DNA of 64,000 nucleotides. Source: Pseudomonadota bacterium. GTDB taxonomy: Bacteria > Pseudomonadota > Gammaproteobacteria > Burkholderiales > Burkholderiaceae_C. Under the pieces are notes generated by a model. It worked only from the letters and a program-made list of their open reading frames with translations, was not told where the DNA came from and made no database searches. The stretch is from NCBI GenBank assembly GCA_023387335.1, contig JAEWIF010000026.1, positions 62,001 through 126,000 on the forward strand, written 5' to 3'. Positions 1-8,220 of this stretch are shown here, in pieces (position 1 is the stretch's first letter; each line of letters opens with the position of its first letter). The translations under genes were made by a program, and so were the position numbers.

Positions 1-972
1 CCCCAGGCCTGGATGTACGTGTCGGTCAACCACGAGCGGCGTGCCTTCATGGCCGCGGTGGACGGCGTCTCGGAGTTCGCCTTCCATGCCGCGCTGCGGC
101 CGGGCGAGGACGCGGACCGGTGGACCGAGGACGATGCGCGCCGAGTTTTCGCCGAAGCGGTGGGCCGCGAGGTGCCGATCGAGATCCTCTCGATGGGCAC
201 CTGGCTCGCCGGCCATGCGCTGGTCGCACAGGCCTTCGGCCGCGGCCGCGTGCTGATCGGCGGCGACGCGGCGCACCTGTTCACGCCGACCGGCGGCCTC
301 GGCTACAACACCGCGGTCGAGGACGCGGTCAACCTCGGCTGGAAGCTCGCGGCCGTGCTGAAAGGCGTCGCGCCGCACTCGCTGCTGGAAAGCTACGAGG
401 CCGAGCGCAAGCCGGTCGCCGAACGCAACACCGCCTATGCGCGCCGCTTCGCCGATTCGGTCGGACTCTTCACCGCCGGCCCGCTGCTCGACGAGGACTC
501 GACCGCGGGTGAACGGGAGCGGCGGCGCGCGTCCGAGTACCTGGACGCGCACGCGAAGCTGGAGTTCAACATCCCGGGCGTCACCTTCGGCGGCCGCTAC
601 GACGGCTCGCCGGTCATCGTTCCGGATGGCACCCGTCCGCCGCCGGACGAGCCCAACCAGTACCAGCAGACCGCGTGTCCCGGCGGCCGCCCGCCGCATG
701 CGTGGATGGACGACGGGCGCTCGCTCTTCGACCTGTTCGGGCCGGAGTGGACGCTGCTCGCGCTGGGCGCGCAGGAGCCGGACACCACGCCATTCGAAAC
801 GGCCGCCGCGAAGCGAGGCCTGGACCTGCGCGTGCTGCGCCTGCCCGCCGATTCCCTGCGCGAGCTCTATGAAGCGCCGCTGGCCCTGATCCGGCCGGAC
901 CAGATCGTGGCGTGGCGCGGCGCCGATGCCTCGAAAGCGGTGGAAGTGATGTCGCGCGTGGTCGGTTCCTGA
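1..972 (+). CDS. FAD-dependent aromatic monooxygenase, C-terminal part (5' truncated)
   Basis: The reading frame is open from the window edge, so the N-terminal Rossmann half with its GxGxxG motif is missing. The part present carries the second flavin-binding motif of the PheA/TfdB/UbiH-type hydroxylases: GGDAAHLFTPTGGLG at about bases 262-306, followed by a helix with NLGWKL. After about base 560 comes the thioredoxin-like C-terminal domain typical of phenol-hydroxylase-type enzymes. The expected activity is NAD(P)H-dependent hydroxylation of an aromatic ring in the cytoplasm. The substrate cannot be told from this fragment. The first internal Met is at base 13 but is unlikely to be the true start. 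Confidence 0.85.
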   Translation, partial: PQAWMYVSVNHERRAFMAAVDGVSEFAFHAALRPGEDADRWTEDDARRVFAEAVGREVPIEILSMGTWLAGHALVAQAFGRGRVLIGGDAAHLFTPTGGLGYNTAVEDAVNLGWKLAAVLKGVAPHSLLESYEAERKPVAERNTAYARRFADSVGLFTAGPLLDEDSTAGERERRRASEYLDAHAKLEFNIPGVTFGGRYDGSPVIVPDGTRPPPDEPNQYQQTACPGGRPPHAWMDDGRSLFDLFGPEWTLLALGAQEPDTTPFETAAAKRGLDLRVLRLPADSLRELYEAPLALIRPDQIVAWRGADASKAVEVMSRVVGS

Positions 973-1278
973 CCCGCTTGTGTCGCCCGCGCCACGCCCG
1001 AACGGGCAAGTTCCAGGTGCGGAGGGGGGTGCTCACGGATTCAGCAACCCGTGGCAGGCCGCGCCGGAACTGACGCCGGCACGGGTGTCCGACGGTTTTC
1101 CACAGCCTTCTCCACGCGATCTGTGAAATGGGGGCGGCCGGACCTGTGCTAAGGCGCCCGGCGTATCGAGCGCGCCACACAAGCACGGCCATTTGGCAAG
1201 GTCGAGCCACATTCCTACCCTTCGCGGGCCGGCCGATCGCAAGATGGAGGCGCGCTGTCACGCACTGGGAGGTGCCCC
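973..1278. other. Intergenic stretch, no gene seen
   Basis: About 300 bases between the monooxygenase stop and a short putative ORF. Reading frames here are short, lack ribosome-binding sites and show no recognisable protein. I see no convincing hairpin with a T-run and no strong promoter hexamers. Confidence 0.4.
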
Positions 1279-1446
1279 GTGAACGTCCTCCGATCCACCC
1301 TCCGATTCACCGCCGTCAGGGGCTTCCTGAGGGCCGTGGCTGCCTGGATCGATCGCCAGCCCTGGCTTCGCTCCGAGCCGGTGCGCCCCACGAGCGCCGG
1401 CCTGCACTCGGGCCTGGTCCCGCGCGGCACGCGACGCGACTTCTGA
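1279..1446 (+). CDS. Small basic hypothetical protein (55 aa)
   Basis: A GTG-initiated 55-codon frame preceded by a strong Shine-Dalgarno sequence (GGGAGG, ending 6 bases before the GTG). The product starts MNVLRSTLRF and ends GTRRDF. It is arginine-rich with an amphipathic N-terminal half (FLRAVAAWI around residues 16-24). It lies between the monooxygenase and the convergent CYTH/CHAD gene. I recognise no family. The good ribosome-binding site is the main argument for it, and it could still be spurious in such GC-rich sequence. Confidence 0.35.
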   Translation: MNVLRSTLRFTAVRGFLRAVAAWIDRQPWLRSEPVRPTSAGLHSGLVPRGTRRDF

Positions 1447-1462
1447 AAGCGGCCCCGCCCGG

Positions 1463-2938
1463 TCAGGCCTTGCGCCAGAACGGCCGGGCGTCCGCCAGCC
1501 GCTCCAGCGCCTTGCGGCAGGCCTTGGCTTGCATGGGCCGGCGCGCCTCCAGCAGGTCCACCGCGAATCGAGCCTCCGGCTGGTCGCCGGCGAGCTCGCG
1601 GTAGAACGAAGCGGCCATCACTTCGTCGTTGTATTCGCCGAGCGCGTCCTGCGCCGGCTTGAGCGCCTTCAGGTAGCGCTCGACGGCTTTCTCCGGATAG
1701 AGCGGCGCGACGAACTCGCCCAGGTAGCGCAACCGCTTGAGGCGCTTGCGCACGCGGTGCTGCCGCTCCGCGGCCAGCTTCGTGAAGCGCGCACCGTCTT
1801 CGCAGACCTGCCGGTGCAGCCGGTCCAGGCGCGCCGAGACCAGCGCGCGCACGCCCTGGCGGTCGTCCCCGCGGACGGTCTCCGCCAGGGACAGCAGGCG
1901 CAGCAGCGCGTCCTGGAAAGTGGGCGCGTGCACCATCACCGCCGGGTCGCGCCCTTCATGGAAGCCGGCGGGGAAGCGCACCGGCCGCGCGCCCGCGGCC
2001 TCGATCTTCGGCTCGATGGTTCGCAGGACGTGGCTGCGATCGCGCCACTCGCCCAGCGTGTGGAACACGCCGAGCAGCGCGGGCTCGACCGCTTCGCCCG
2101 CGTCCCGCAGCGCGGGCAGTTCCCTCAGCGCCGTGCGCAGCCGCCGCAAGCCGACCCGAAGCTGGTGGATGTGCTCGTCGACGCGGCTGCCGGCGGCGAT
2201 CTCGCCCGCGTTGGCCAGCACCTGCCGCAGGCAGGCGTCGAGCACGGCGCCCAGGAACTCGCCGCGCGTCGGTGTCTCGTGAGCGAACACGGGCGGTCGC
2301 GCGATGGCCGGCTCGCCGAACCGCTCGCCCGCGGCCAGCCGCTGCCCACGCTGGGCCTTGCTGCTGGTGGACAGCCACAGGTCCCACTGCATGCGCCAGC
2401 GCCGGGCCAGCATCAGCAGCGCCTGCCGGTCGCCTTCGAGCAATTCGAGTTCGAGTTCGCACACCGGCGCCTTGCGGCCGTTCGCCAGCAGCTCGCCTTC
2501 GTCGAACGCGAGCTCGACCACGGAGCCGCCGTGTTCGATGCGGCGCACGCGGCGCTCGACCTTCACTTCGAACACGGGCTGGAGGGCGTCGTCCTCGGCC
2601 CCGTCCGACGCGGGACGGATGAAGTCCGCGGCGCGTGCATCGGTGTGCCGGCCCAGGTCCGCGCGAGGCGGCGCCTTGCGCGAGGTGGCGGGCCCGAGGG
2701 GGACGTTGTCTTCGAAGCGATCGAGCGTCGAATCGCCCGGCGCCTTGAGCGTCTGGAACCACTCGTCTCCTTCGCGCCGCACGCGCAGCGACACCTGCCG
2801 GCCGGCGAGGGCGGAGCTGGGCGTGTCGAAGTAGATCGCGTGCAGCGGGACGGTCTCGACCCCCGCGCCCGACAGCTCGCGCAGCAAGCCCTGCCGGGCC
2901 GCGGCTGGCACGGCGAGCTTGACCTCGTACTCGCTCAT
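1463..2938 (-). CDS. CYTH and CHAD domain protein (inorganic triphosphatase-like)
   Basis: A 491-residue protein opening MSEYEVKLAVP, which contains the ExExK signature of the CYTH (CyaB/thiamine triphosphatase) superfamily. This domain forms an eight-stranded tunnel that binds triphosphates with metal. Roughly residues 1-200 are CYTH. Residues 230-490 are a helical, Arg/His-rich CHAD domain (for example HQLRVGLRRLRTALREL and HRVRKRLKRLRYL), which binds polyphosphate. The architecture matches YgiF-type inorganic triphosphatases. The frame extends 16 codons upstream, but the Met at 2938 places ExExK at the usual N-terminal position. It is transcribed divergently from the DUF1653 gene 32 bp away. 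Confidence 0.85.
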   Translation of the reverse strand: MSEYEVKLAVPAAARQGLLRELSGAGVETVPLHAIYFDTPSSALAGRQVSLRVRREGDEWFQTLKAPGDSTLDRFEDNVPLGPATSRKAPPRADLGRHTDARAADFIRPASDGAEDDALQPVFEVKVERRVRRIEHGGSVVELAFDEGELLANGRKAPVCELELELLEGDRQALLMLARRWRMQWDLWLSTSSKAQRGQRLAAGERFGEPAIARPPVFAHETPTRGEFLGAVLDACLRQVLANAGEIAAGSRVDEHIHQLRVGLRRLRTALRELPALRDAGEAVEPALLGVFHTLGEWRDRSHVLRTIEPKIEAAGARPVRFPAGFHEGRDPAVMVHAPTFQDALLRLLSLAETVRGDDRQGVRALVSARLDRLHRQVCEDGARFTKLAAERQHRVRKRLKRLRYLGEFVAPLYPEKAVERYLKALKPAQDALGEYNDEVMAASFYRELAGDQPEARFAVDLLEARRPMQAKACRKALERLADARPFWRKA

Positions 2939-2970
2939 GCCGGGATTCTCAGTCTTCCTACACTGCAGCC

Positions 2971-3201
2971 ATGAGCGATCTCGCACCCCTTCCGCCCACC
3001 CCGACCGGACGCTACCGCCACTACAAGGGCGGCGAGTACGAAGTGCTCGGCGCCGTGCGCCACAGCGAAACGCTGGAGCCGCTGGTGCTCTACCGCGCGC
3101 TGTACGGCGAGCGCGGCCTGTGGGTGCGGCCGCACGCGATGTTCTTCGAGAGCATCGAGGTCGACGGCGTGCGCCGGCCCCGCTTCTCGGCCGTGGCGTA
3201 A
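2971..3201 (+). CDS. DUF1653 family small protein
   Basis: A 76-residue protein with the DUF1653 pattern: GRYRHYKGGEYEVLG at residues 13-27, the RHSETLEPLVLYRALYGE segment, and the terminal WVRPHAMFFE motif. This is a single compact beta-barrel domain of unknown biochemical role, cytoplasmic, usually encoded alone. It starts 32 bp from the divergent CYTH/CHAD gene and ends 4 bp before the convergent SRPBCC gene. Confidence 0.85.
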   Translation: MSDLAPLPPTPTGRYRHYKGGEYEVLGAVRHSETLEPLVLYRALYGERGLWVRPHAMFFESIEVDGVRRPRFSAVA

Positions 3202-3205
3202 CGGC

Positions 3206-3652
3206 TCAGCCGGGGATCTCGGGCTCGACCAGCTGGGCCAGCGAGACCAGCGACTCCTGCCAGCCGAGGTAGCACATCTCCGCCGGGATCACGGCCGGGA
3301 TGCCGTCCTGCGTGACCTGCATGTCGGTGCCGCAGGACACCGCGGTGAGCACGACCGTGGTGGTCATGGTGCCGGGCAGGTTGGGGTCGTCGAAGGCGGC
3401 GTCGTAGGCGATGCGCTTGCCGGGCACCAGCTCCAGGTACTTGCCGCCGAAGGAATGGGACCGTCCCTTGCCGAAATTCGTGAACGACATCCGCCACTTG
3501 CCGCCGACCAGGGGCTCCATGCCGTGGACCTTGCCCGTGAAGCCGAACGGCGGCAGCCAGCGTTCGAAGGCGGCGGGCTCGACGAAGGCGCGGTACACGC
3601 GCTCGGGCGGGCAGCGCAGCACGCGGTGGAGTCGGACGGTCTGGGTGGTCAT
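3206..3652 (-). CDS. SRPBCC/AHSA1 family protein (START-like fold)
   Basis: A 148-residue protein with the Activator-of-Hsp90-ATPase homology 1 pattern: RVLRCPPERVYRAFVEPAAF near the N-terminus, the WLPPFGFTGKV loop, and GWQESLVSLAQLVE in the C-terminal helix. The fold makes a hydrophobic cavity for a small ligand. Members are often stress- or solvent-related, but the ligand is unknown. The chosen Met (MTTQTVRLHRV) gives the normal family length; the frame continues upstream without family similarity. It stands alone between the convergent DUF1653 gene and the co-oriented LysR gene. Confidence 0.8.
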   Translation of the reverse strand: MTTQTVRLHRVLRCPPERVYRAFVEPAAFERWLPPFGFTGKVHGMEPLVGGKWRMSFTNFGKGRSHSFGGKYLELVPGKRIAYDAAFDDPNLPGTMTTTVVLTAVSCGTDMQVTQDGIPAVIPAEMCYLGWQESLVSLAQLVEPEIPG

Positions 3653-3734
3653 GCGGTTTCTCCTGGTGAGCAGAGGATGGCCCTCGGACACACGACGGAC
3701 GACAGGGTAGCGGATCGACATCCGCGGCCGCGGG

Positions 3735-4700
3735 CTACCCGGCAGCCTCGACGAGATCCACCGAATGCAGCACCCGGCGCAGCTCCGGGTCGTCCGAAGC
3801 CAGCCAGGCCGGCAGCTGGCCCAGGAAATGGGCGATGAAGCGGGCCGCCGCATGCGAAGGGGCTTCCTGTGCCCGTCGCACGAGGCCGACCACGTTGCTG
3901 CGGAAGCGCTCGCGCACCTGCACCGTCACCAGCGTGTGGCGCAGGGCGTCGGTTTCCACCAGCGGCCAGGGACAGAAGGTGAGCATGTCGGTCTTGCGCA
4001 CCAGGCCCAGCATCAGCGAGGCCGAGTGCGCCAGCTGGATGCGGTGCACGGGCGGCGCCAGCCCGTGCTGGCCGAACAGGTTCTCCAGCAGGCTGGCGCT
4101 TTCGCCCGGCGTGAAGTTCAGCACCCAGTCGTGCCCCAGCAGCTCGGCCATCGACCGGGCCTCGGCGCAGGGGTGGCCGCGGCGTGCCACCACCGTCATG
4201 TCGTAGCGGAATAGCGGCTGCGCCTGCAGCCCGTGCATGGCCTCCTGCGGGCCGATGCGGCCGATCATCAGGTCCAGGCTGCCTTCGCGCAGCCGCGGAT
4301 AGCTGAGCGCCGACAGCCCGTCGAACATCTCCAGCTGCACGTGCGGCAGCTCCTCGCGGAAGGAGGGAAGCACGCGCGGCAGCAGCGTCTGCGCCACCCA
4401 GGGCGTGATGGCCAGCGTCAGCCGCTGCTGCGCGCCCGCGTCGCGAAAGCGGGCCAGCGTGTCCTCGGCCTGGCGCAGCTGGGCCAGCACGCGGTGCGCA
4501 TGCTCCAGCAGTTCCTGGCCCGCAGGCGTGAAGGCGATGCCGCCGCCGTGCCGCGTGAACAGCGCCACCTGCGCATGGGCCTCCAGCTCGCGCAGGCCCT
4601 GGGTGACGGTGGCCTGCGTGACGCCCAGCGCCCTGGCGCCGGCGCGGATGCCGCCCTCCGAGGCGACGGCGGCCAGGTAGCGCAGCTGATGCAGCTTCAT
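3735..4700 (-). CDS. LysR-family transcriptional regulator
   Basis: A 321-residue LysR regulator. The winged helix-turn-helix is in residues 1-60 (LHQLRYLAAVASEGGIRAGA, then VTQATVTQGLRELE), followed by a linker helix and a two-lobed periplasmic-binding-protein-like effector domain from about residue 90. It is divergent from the M20 amidohydrolase and Bug receptor genes, which it very probably controls. A long dyad lies in the 105-bp gap (4722-4758). The inducer is unknown and may be the substrate of the hydrolase. Confidence 0.92.
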   Translation of the reverse strand: MKLHQLRYLAAVASEGGIRAGARALGVTQATVTQGLRELEAHAQVALFTRHGGGIAFTPAGQELLEHAHRVLAQLRQAEDTLARFRDAGAQQRLTLAITPWVAQTLLPRVLPSFREELPHVQLEMFDGLSALSYPRLREGSLDLMIGRIGPQEAMHGLQAQPLFRYDMTVVARRGHPCAEARSMAELLGHDWVLNFTPGESASLLENLFGQHGLAPPVHRIQLAHSASLMLGLVRKTDMLTFCPWPLVETDALRHTLVTVQVRERFRSNVVGLVRRAQEAPSHAAARFIAHFLGQLPAWLASDDPELRRVLHSVDLVEAAG

Positions 4701-4721
4701 GGCCGGCGATTATCCGAAAGC

Positions 4722-4758
4722 GACAGGCGCTGCCCGACGGCGAACGGGAGCGCCTGTC
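4722..4758. promoter_or_regulatory. 10-bp inverted repeat, probable LysR operator
   Basis: GACAGGCGCT (4722-4731) and AGCGCCTGTC (4749-4758) are perfect inverted copies separated by 17 bp, in the divergent LysR/M20 gap. A possible -10 box TAGACT sits at 4782-4787, just downstream on the plus strand. The placement upstream of the M20 promoter fits a LysR recognition/activation site, although the dyad is longer than a plain T-N11-A motif. Confidence 0.5.
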
Positions 4759-4805
4759 TGTCGTTGCGGGCGCGGAGTTCCTAGACTGGTGCGAAGGAAA
4801 CCGCC

Positions 4806-6023
4806 ATGTCGTTCGAAATCGAAACCGCCGAAGCCTTCGAGAAGGTGCTGCCCGCCGTGCGCGACGTCGCGCCCGAGATGGTCACGCTGAGGCACCGGAT
4901 CCATTCCCACCCCGAGCTCGCCTACGAGGAGCACCTCACCAGCGACCTGGTGGCCGCGCGCCTGTCCGAGTGGGGGTACGAGGTGCACCGCGGCCTGGCC
5001 GGCACCGGCGTGGTGGGCACGCTGCGGCTGGGCCAGGGCACGCGCCGCCTGGGCCTGCGCGCCGACATGGACGCGCTGCCGATCCAGGAGACCACGGGCC
5101 TGCCGTACGCCAGCCAGGTGCCCGGCAAGATGCACGCCTGCGGCCACGACGGCCACACCAGCATCCTGCTGGCGGCGGCGCGCGTCATCGCGCGCGAGCG
5201 CAGCTTCGACGGCACGCTGAACCTGATCTTCCAGCCGGCCGAGGAAGGCCTGGGCGGTGGCCGCCGCATGGTGGAGGAGGGGCTGTTCGAGCGCTTCCCG
5301 TGCGACGCGGTCTTCGCGCTGCACAACATGCCGGGATTTCCGGCCGGCAAGCTCGGCTTCAAGGAAGGCCCGTTCATGGCCTCCTCCGACTCCGTCACCG
5401 TGACGGTGAGCGGCCGCGGCGGCCACGGCTCCGCGCCGCACCTGGCGGCCGACCCGGTGGTGGCCGCGGCCCACATCATCGTGGCGCTGCAGACCATCGT
5501 GTCGCGCAACGTCGACCCGCGCGAGATGGCGGTGGTGTCGGTTGGCGCCATCCATGGCGGCGATGCGCCGAACGTGATCCCGGGCAGCGTGCTGATGCGC
5601 CTGACGGTGCGTGCGTACCGCCCCGAGATCCGCGCCATGCTGCGCGAGCGCATCACGCAGCTGGTGCAGGCGCAGGCCGCCACGCTCGGCGTGGCGGCGC
5701 AAGTGGACTACCACTGGCGCTATCCAGCCCTGGTCAACGACGTGGAATCCACGCGCTATGCGAGGCAGGTCGCGCTCGACTGGCTGGGCGAGGACGGCCT
5801 GCTGCCCGAGCTGGCGCCGCTCACCGGCAGCGAGGACTTCTCCTTCATGCTCGAGCACTGCCCGGGCAGCTACCTGATCGTCGGCAACGGCGTGGGCGAG
5901 CACCACCGCACCGGCGGCTGCATGGTCCACAACCCCGGCTACGACTTCAACGACGCGATCCTGCCGATCGCGGCCAGCTACTGGGTGCAGCTGGTCCGCC
6001 GGTTCCTCGCGCCGCAGGCCTAG
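4806..6023 (+). CDS. M20 family metallo-amidohydrolase (hippurate hydrolase-like)
   Basis: A 405-residue M20D-type peptidase/amidohydrolase. Visible metal-site motifs are HACGHDGHT (Cys112, His114), the acid pair in QPAEEG (Glu146/147), HNMPG and the C-terminal MVHNPGYDFND. A dimerisation domain is inserted at about residues 185-300. Relatives cleave N-acyl amino acids such as hippurate or indole-acetyl-amino acids. A GAAGGAAA ribosome-binding site precedes the ATG. The next gene, a Bug receptor, starts 31 bp downstream on the same strand, so the pair probably takes up and deacylates one substrate. A second copy of this module lies at 20337-23519. Confidence 0.9.
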   Translation: MSFEIETAEAFEKVLPAVRDVAPEMVTLRHRIHSHPELAYEEHLTSDLVAARLSEWGYEVHRGLAGTGVVGTLRLGQGTRRLGLRADMDALPIQETTGLPYASQVPGKMHACGHDGHTSILLAAARVIARERSFDGTLNLIFQPAEEGLGGGRRMVEEGLFERFPCDAVFALHNMPGFPAGKLGFKEGPFMASSDSVTVTVSGRGGHGSAPHLAADPVVAAAHIIVALQTIVSRNVDPREMAVVSVGAIHGGDAPNVIPGSVLMRLTVRAYRPEIRAMLRERITQLVQAQAATLGVAAQVDYHWRYPALVNDVESTRYARQVALDWLGEDGLLPELAPLTGSEDFSFMLEHCPGSYLIVGNGVGEHHRTGGCMVHNPGYDFNDAILPIAASYWVQLVRRFLAPQA

Positions 6024-6054
6024 TTCTTCCTCCTCCCCTCTGAATCGAATCGCC

Positions 6055-7047
6055 ATGGACCGTGATCCTTCTTCCGTCTCGCGCCGCGCCGCGCTGGGTG
6101 CCCTGGGCGCGACGGCCTTCTCCCTCGCCGCGCCGGCCTTCGCGCAGGACGCCTATCCGAACAAGCCCATCAAGCTGCTGGTCGGCTACGCGCCGGGCGG
6201 CTCGGTGGACATGGCCGCCCGCGTGGCCGCGGACATCCTGTCGGCCAGGCTGGGTGGCACGGTGGTCGTCGAGAACCTGGCGGGCGCGGCGGGCGTCGTG
6301 GCGGCGCAGCGCACGGTGAGCAGCCGCGGCGACGGCTACACGCTGCTGGCCGGCTCCAGCAACGAGATGGCCGCGACCGCGCTGGTGAATCCGGCGCAGC
6401 GCTACGACCCGCAGAAGGACCTGGCGCCGATCGCCCTGATCGCCACGGCGCCCGTGCTGCTGGTGGCCGCCCCCAGGGCGGGCGTGAAGAACCTCGACGA
6501 GTTCATCGCCCTGGTCAAGCGCAGCCCGGGCAAGTACAGCTACGGCAGTTCCGGCATCGGCTCCACGCTGCATTTCGCGGGCGAGCTCGTGAAGCAGCGC
6601 GCCGGCATCTTCCTGACCCACATCCCCTACCGCGGCACGGCCCCGCTCACCAACGACCTGGTCGGCGGCACGCTGGACTTCGCGATCATGTCGCCCACCG
6701 CGGCAGCGCCGTTCATCCAGGGCGGGCGCATCGTTCCGCTGGGCATCACGTCGGCCAAGCGCTTCCCGACGCTGCCGCAGGTGCCGGCCCTCGGCGAGCA
6801 TCCGCAGCTGAAAGGCTACGAGCTCACGGGCTGGTTCGCCCTGGCCGCACCGAAGGACCTGCCCGCGCCCATCGTCCAGAAGCTGCGGGAGGCGCTGCAG
6901 TCCGGGCTCGCGGACCCGGCCATGCGCCGGCGGCTGGAGGAGGGCGGCTCGATCCCCGGCACGGGCAAGGAAGACCTGGCTCGCATCATGCGAGAGGACA
7001 GCGCGAAGTACGCCGAGCTGGTGAAGTTCGCGAACGTCCGCGAGTAG
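6055..7047 (+). CDS. Bug/TctC family periplasmic solute-binding receptor
   Basis: A 330-residue exported receptor. The N-terminus has SRRAALGALG followed by a hydrophobic stretch ending APAFA, so cleavage is expected near residue 31; the paired Arg hints at Tat export but this is not certain. The mature protein shows the Bug signature: YPNKPIKLLVGYAPGG, GSS near residue 100, THIPYRG around residue 185, and a C-terminal dispensable-lobe helix. Bug receptors bind carboxylates or amides. No TctA/TctB membrane partners are present in the window, so it must use a remote transporter or act as a sensor. It follows the M20 gene in a probable two-gene operon. Confidence 0.92.
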   Translation: MDRDPSSVSRRAALGALGATAFSLAAPAFAQDAYPNKPIKLLVGYAPGGSVDMAARVAADILSARLGGTVVVENLAGAAGVVAAQRTVSSRGDGYTLLAGSSNEMAATALVNPAQRYDPQKDLAPIALIATAPVLLVAAPRAGVKNLDEFIALVKRSPGKYSYGSSGIGSTLHFAGELVKQRAGIFLTHIPYRGTAPLTNDLVGGTLDFAIMSPTAAAPFIQGGRIVPLGITSAKRFPTLPQVPALGEHPQLKGYELTGWFALAAPKDLPAPIVQKLREALQSGLADPAMRRRLEEGGSIPGTGKEDLARIMREDSAKYAELVKFANVRE

Positions 7048-7062
7048 GCGTTCTTCGGCGGC

Positions 7063-8106
7063 TCACTCGGGCGACGAACGCCCCAGCTGCCGCCGGAAGA
7101 ACCCGGTCACCGCGCCGTTCAGCCGCGCCACCTCGGCCTCACGGCGGAACTCCGGCGGATCCGCCACCAGCGATCCCACCGCGCCGGACAGGTCCGGCGG
7201 CAGCGGACTCAGCAAGGCACCGTGGCTGCCCGTCGGGAAACCCAGCAGGTGCACGCAGCGCTCGCACTGGCCGAGCACCAGGTCACTGTGGAACCGCGGC
7301 ACGAGCCAGCGGTCGGCGCGTGCCGAGACGATGGCCAGCGCCGCGCCGGGATGGCGCAGGGACTCGGGATCGAAGTCCGCGGCGAAGGGGACGCCGGCGA
7401 CGATCGCGGTGATGCGTGGATCGACATGGCCGTACGAGGCGGTGTCGGCCAGCTTCGTGCCGAGCACCATCCGCGTCAGGGTTTTCTTCATTCCGTCGAG
7501 AAGCCCGCCGTCCAGGGCGAACGAGGGCCCGGCGCAGGTGTGGAAGTCGCTCTCCAGGTGCTCCTGGCAGTGGGCGAGCAGGCGGGAGGGCGACCATCGT
7601 CCGCCCGCCAGCGTCAGCGCCGTGTGTCCCCCCGCGGACATGCCGAACATGCCCACCGCATCGAAGTCGAGCGCCTGGCTCCATCGAAGCTCCTGCGCGA
7701 GACGGTCGATGGCCGCGCTCACCTCGAGCGGCCTGCGCTTCCAGCTGACCGGCCCCGATTCGCCGTGGCTGCGGGCGTTGTCGCCCTCGTGCTCCGGCAG
7801 GGCGACGGTGAAGCCGGCGGCCACCAGTGCGCGCGCAAGGTCGACGTGCACCCACGGCGACGACGGAGAGCCGTGCGAGATGACCACCAGGCGGCGGTTT
7901 CCCGGGGAGGGCAGCCCTTCGGCCGCGGCGTCGAACGCGAACCCGGCGCGGAGCACCCTGCCTTCCGGCGCCTGCGAGGGATAGAAGACGGTCACCGGCC
8001 CGGAGGCCGCGCCGGCGGGAAGCTCCGCGAGACCCATGCCGGCCTGGGCGGCGTGCCCCGCCACGATGGCAGCGAGGAAGACGAGCGACTGGAGGATCGG
8101 GTTCAT
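7063..8106 (-). CDS. Exported alpha/beta hydrolase (dienelactone-hydrolase-like)
   Basis: A 347-residue protein with a Sec signal peptide (MNPILQSLVFLAAIVAGHAAQAG). It has the alpha/beta-hydrolase fold, an oxyanion region VVISHGS, the nucleophile elbow GMSAGG and a distal GSHGALL histidine. It resembles secreted dienelactone/PAF-acetylhydrolase-like esterases; the substrate is unknown. The gene is divergent from the AraC regulator. A two-block promoter at 8142-8174 is shared with the lipoprotein/peroxidase operon at 10738. The gene ends 16 bp from the convergent Bug gene. Confidence 0.8.
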   Translation of the reverse strand: MNPILQSLVFLAAIVAGHAAQAGMGLAELPAGAASGPVTVFYPSQAPEGRVLRAGFAFDAAAEGLPSPGNRRLVVISHGSPSSPWVHVDLARALVAAGFTVALPEHEGDNARSHGESGPVSWKRRPLEVSAAIDRLAQELRWSQALDFDAVGMFGMSAGGHTALTLAGGRWSPSRLLAHCQEHLESDFHTCAGPSFALDGGLLDGMKKTLTRMVLGTKLADTASYGHVDPRITAIVAGVPFAADFDPESLRHPGAALAIVSARADRWLVPRFHSDLVLGQCERCVHLLGFPTGSHGALLSPLPPDLSGAVGSLVADPPEFRREAEVARLNGAVTGFFRRQLGRSSPE

Positions 8107-8141
8107 GTCGGAGGGCTCCCATGGAGTTTGCTGGCCACCGG

Positions 8142-8174
8142 ATTCTTCGGGTCCGAGGCCCCGCCGGCTTGAAC
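8142..8174 (-). promoter_or_regulatory. Two-block ECF-like promoter, copy 1
   Basis: On the minus strand GTTCAAG (8174-8168) is followed after exactly 17 bases by CCGAAGAAT (8150-8142), 36 bp before the hydrolase start. The same two blocks with the same 17-base spacing recur at 10771-10803. The bases flanking the upstream block are conserved as well. Neither block resembles sigma-70 hexamers, so an alternative (ECF-type) sigma factor is inferred. Confidence 0.55.
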
Positions 8175-8186
8175 GGAGCGGCTATT

Positions 8187-8202
8187 CCAGTCAGTAGACT
8201 GG
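8187..8202. promoter_or_regulatory. Dyad CCAGTC-N4-GACTGG upstream of araC-type gene
   Basis: A perfect 6-bp inverted repeat with a 4-bp centre overlaps a possible -10 hexamer TAGACT (8195-8200), 20 bp upstream of the AraC-family start. It could be an autoregulatory operator. TAGACT also appears as the likely -10 in front of the M20 gene (4782), the Bug gene (25328) and the polyamine operon (20258, minus strand). Confidence 0.4.
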
Positions 8203-8220
8203 CGAAAAGCCGTTCCACCC

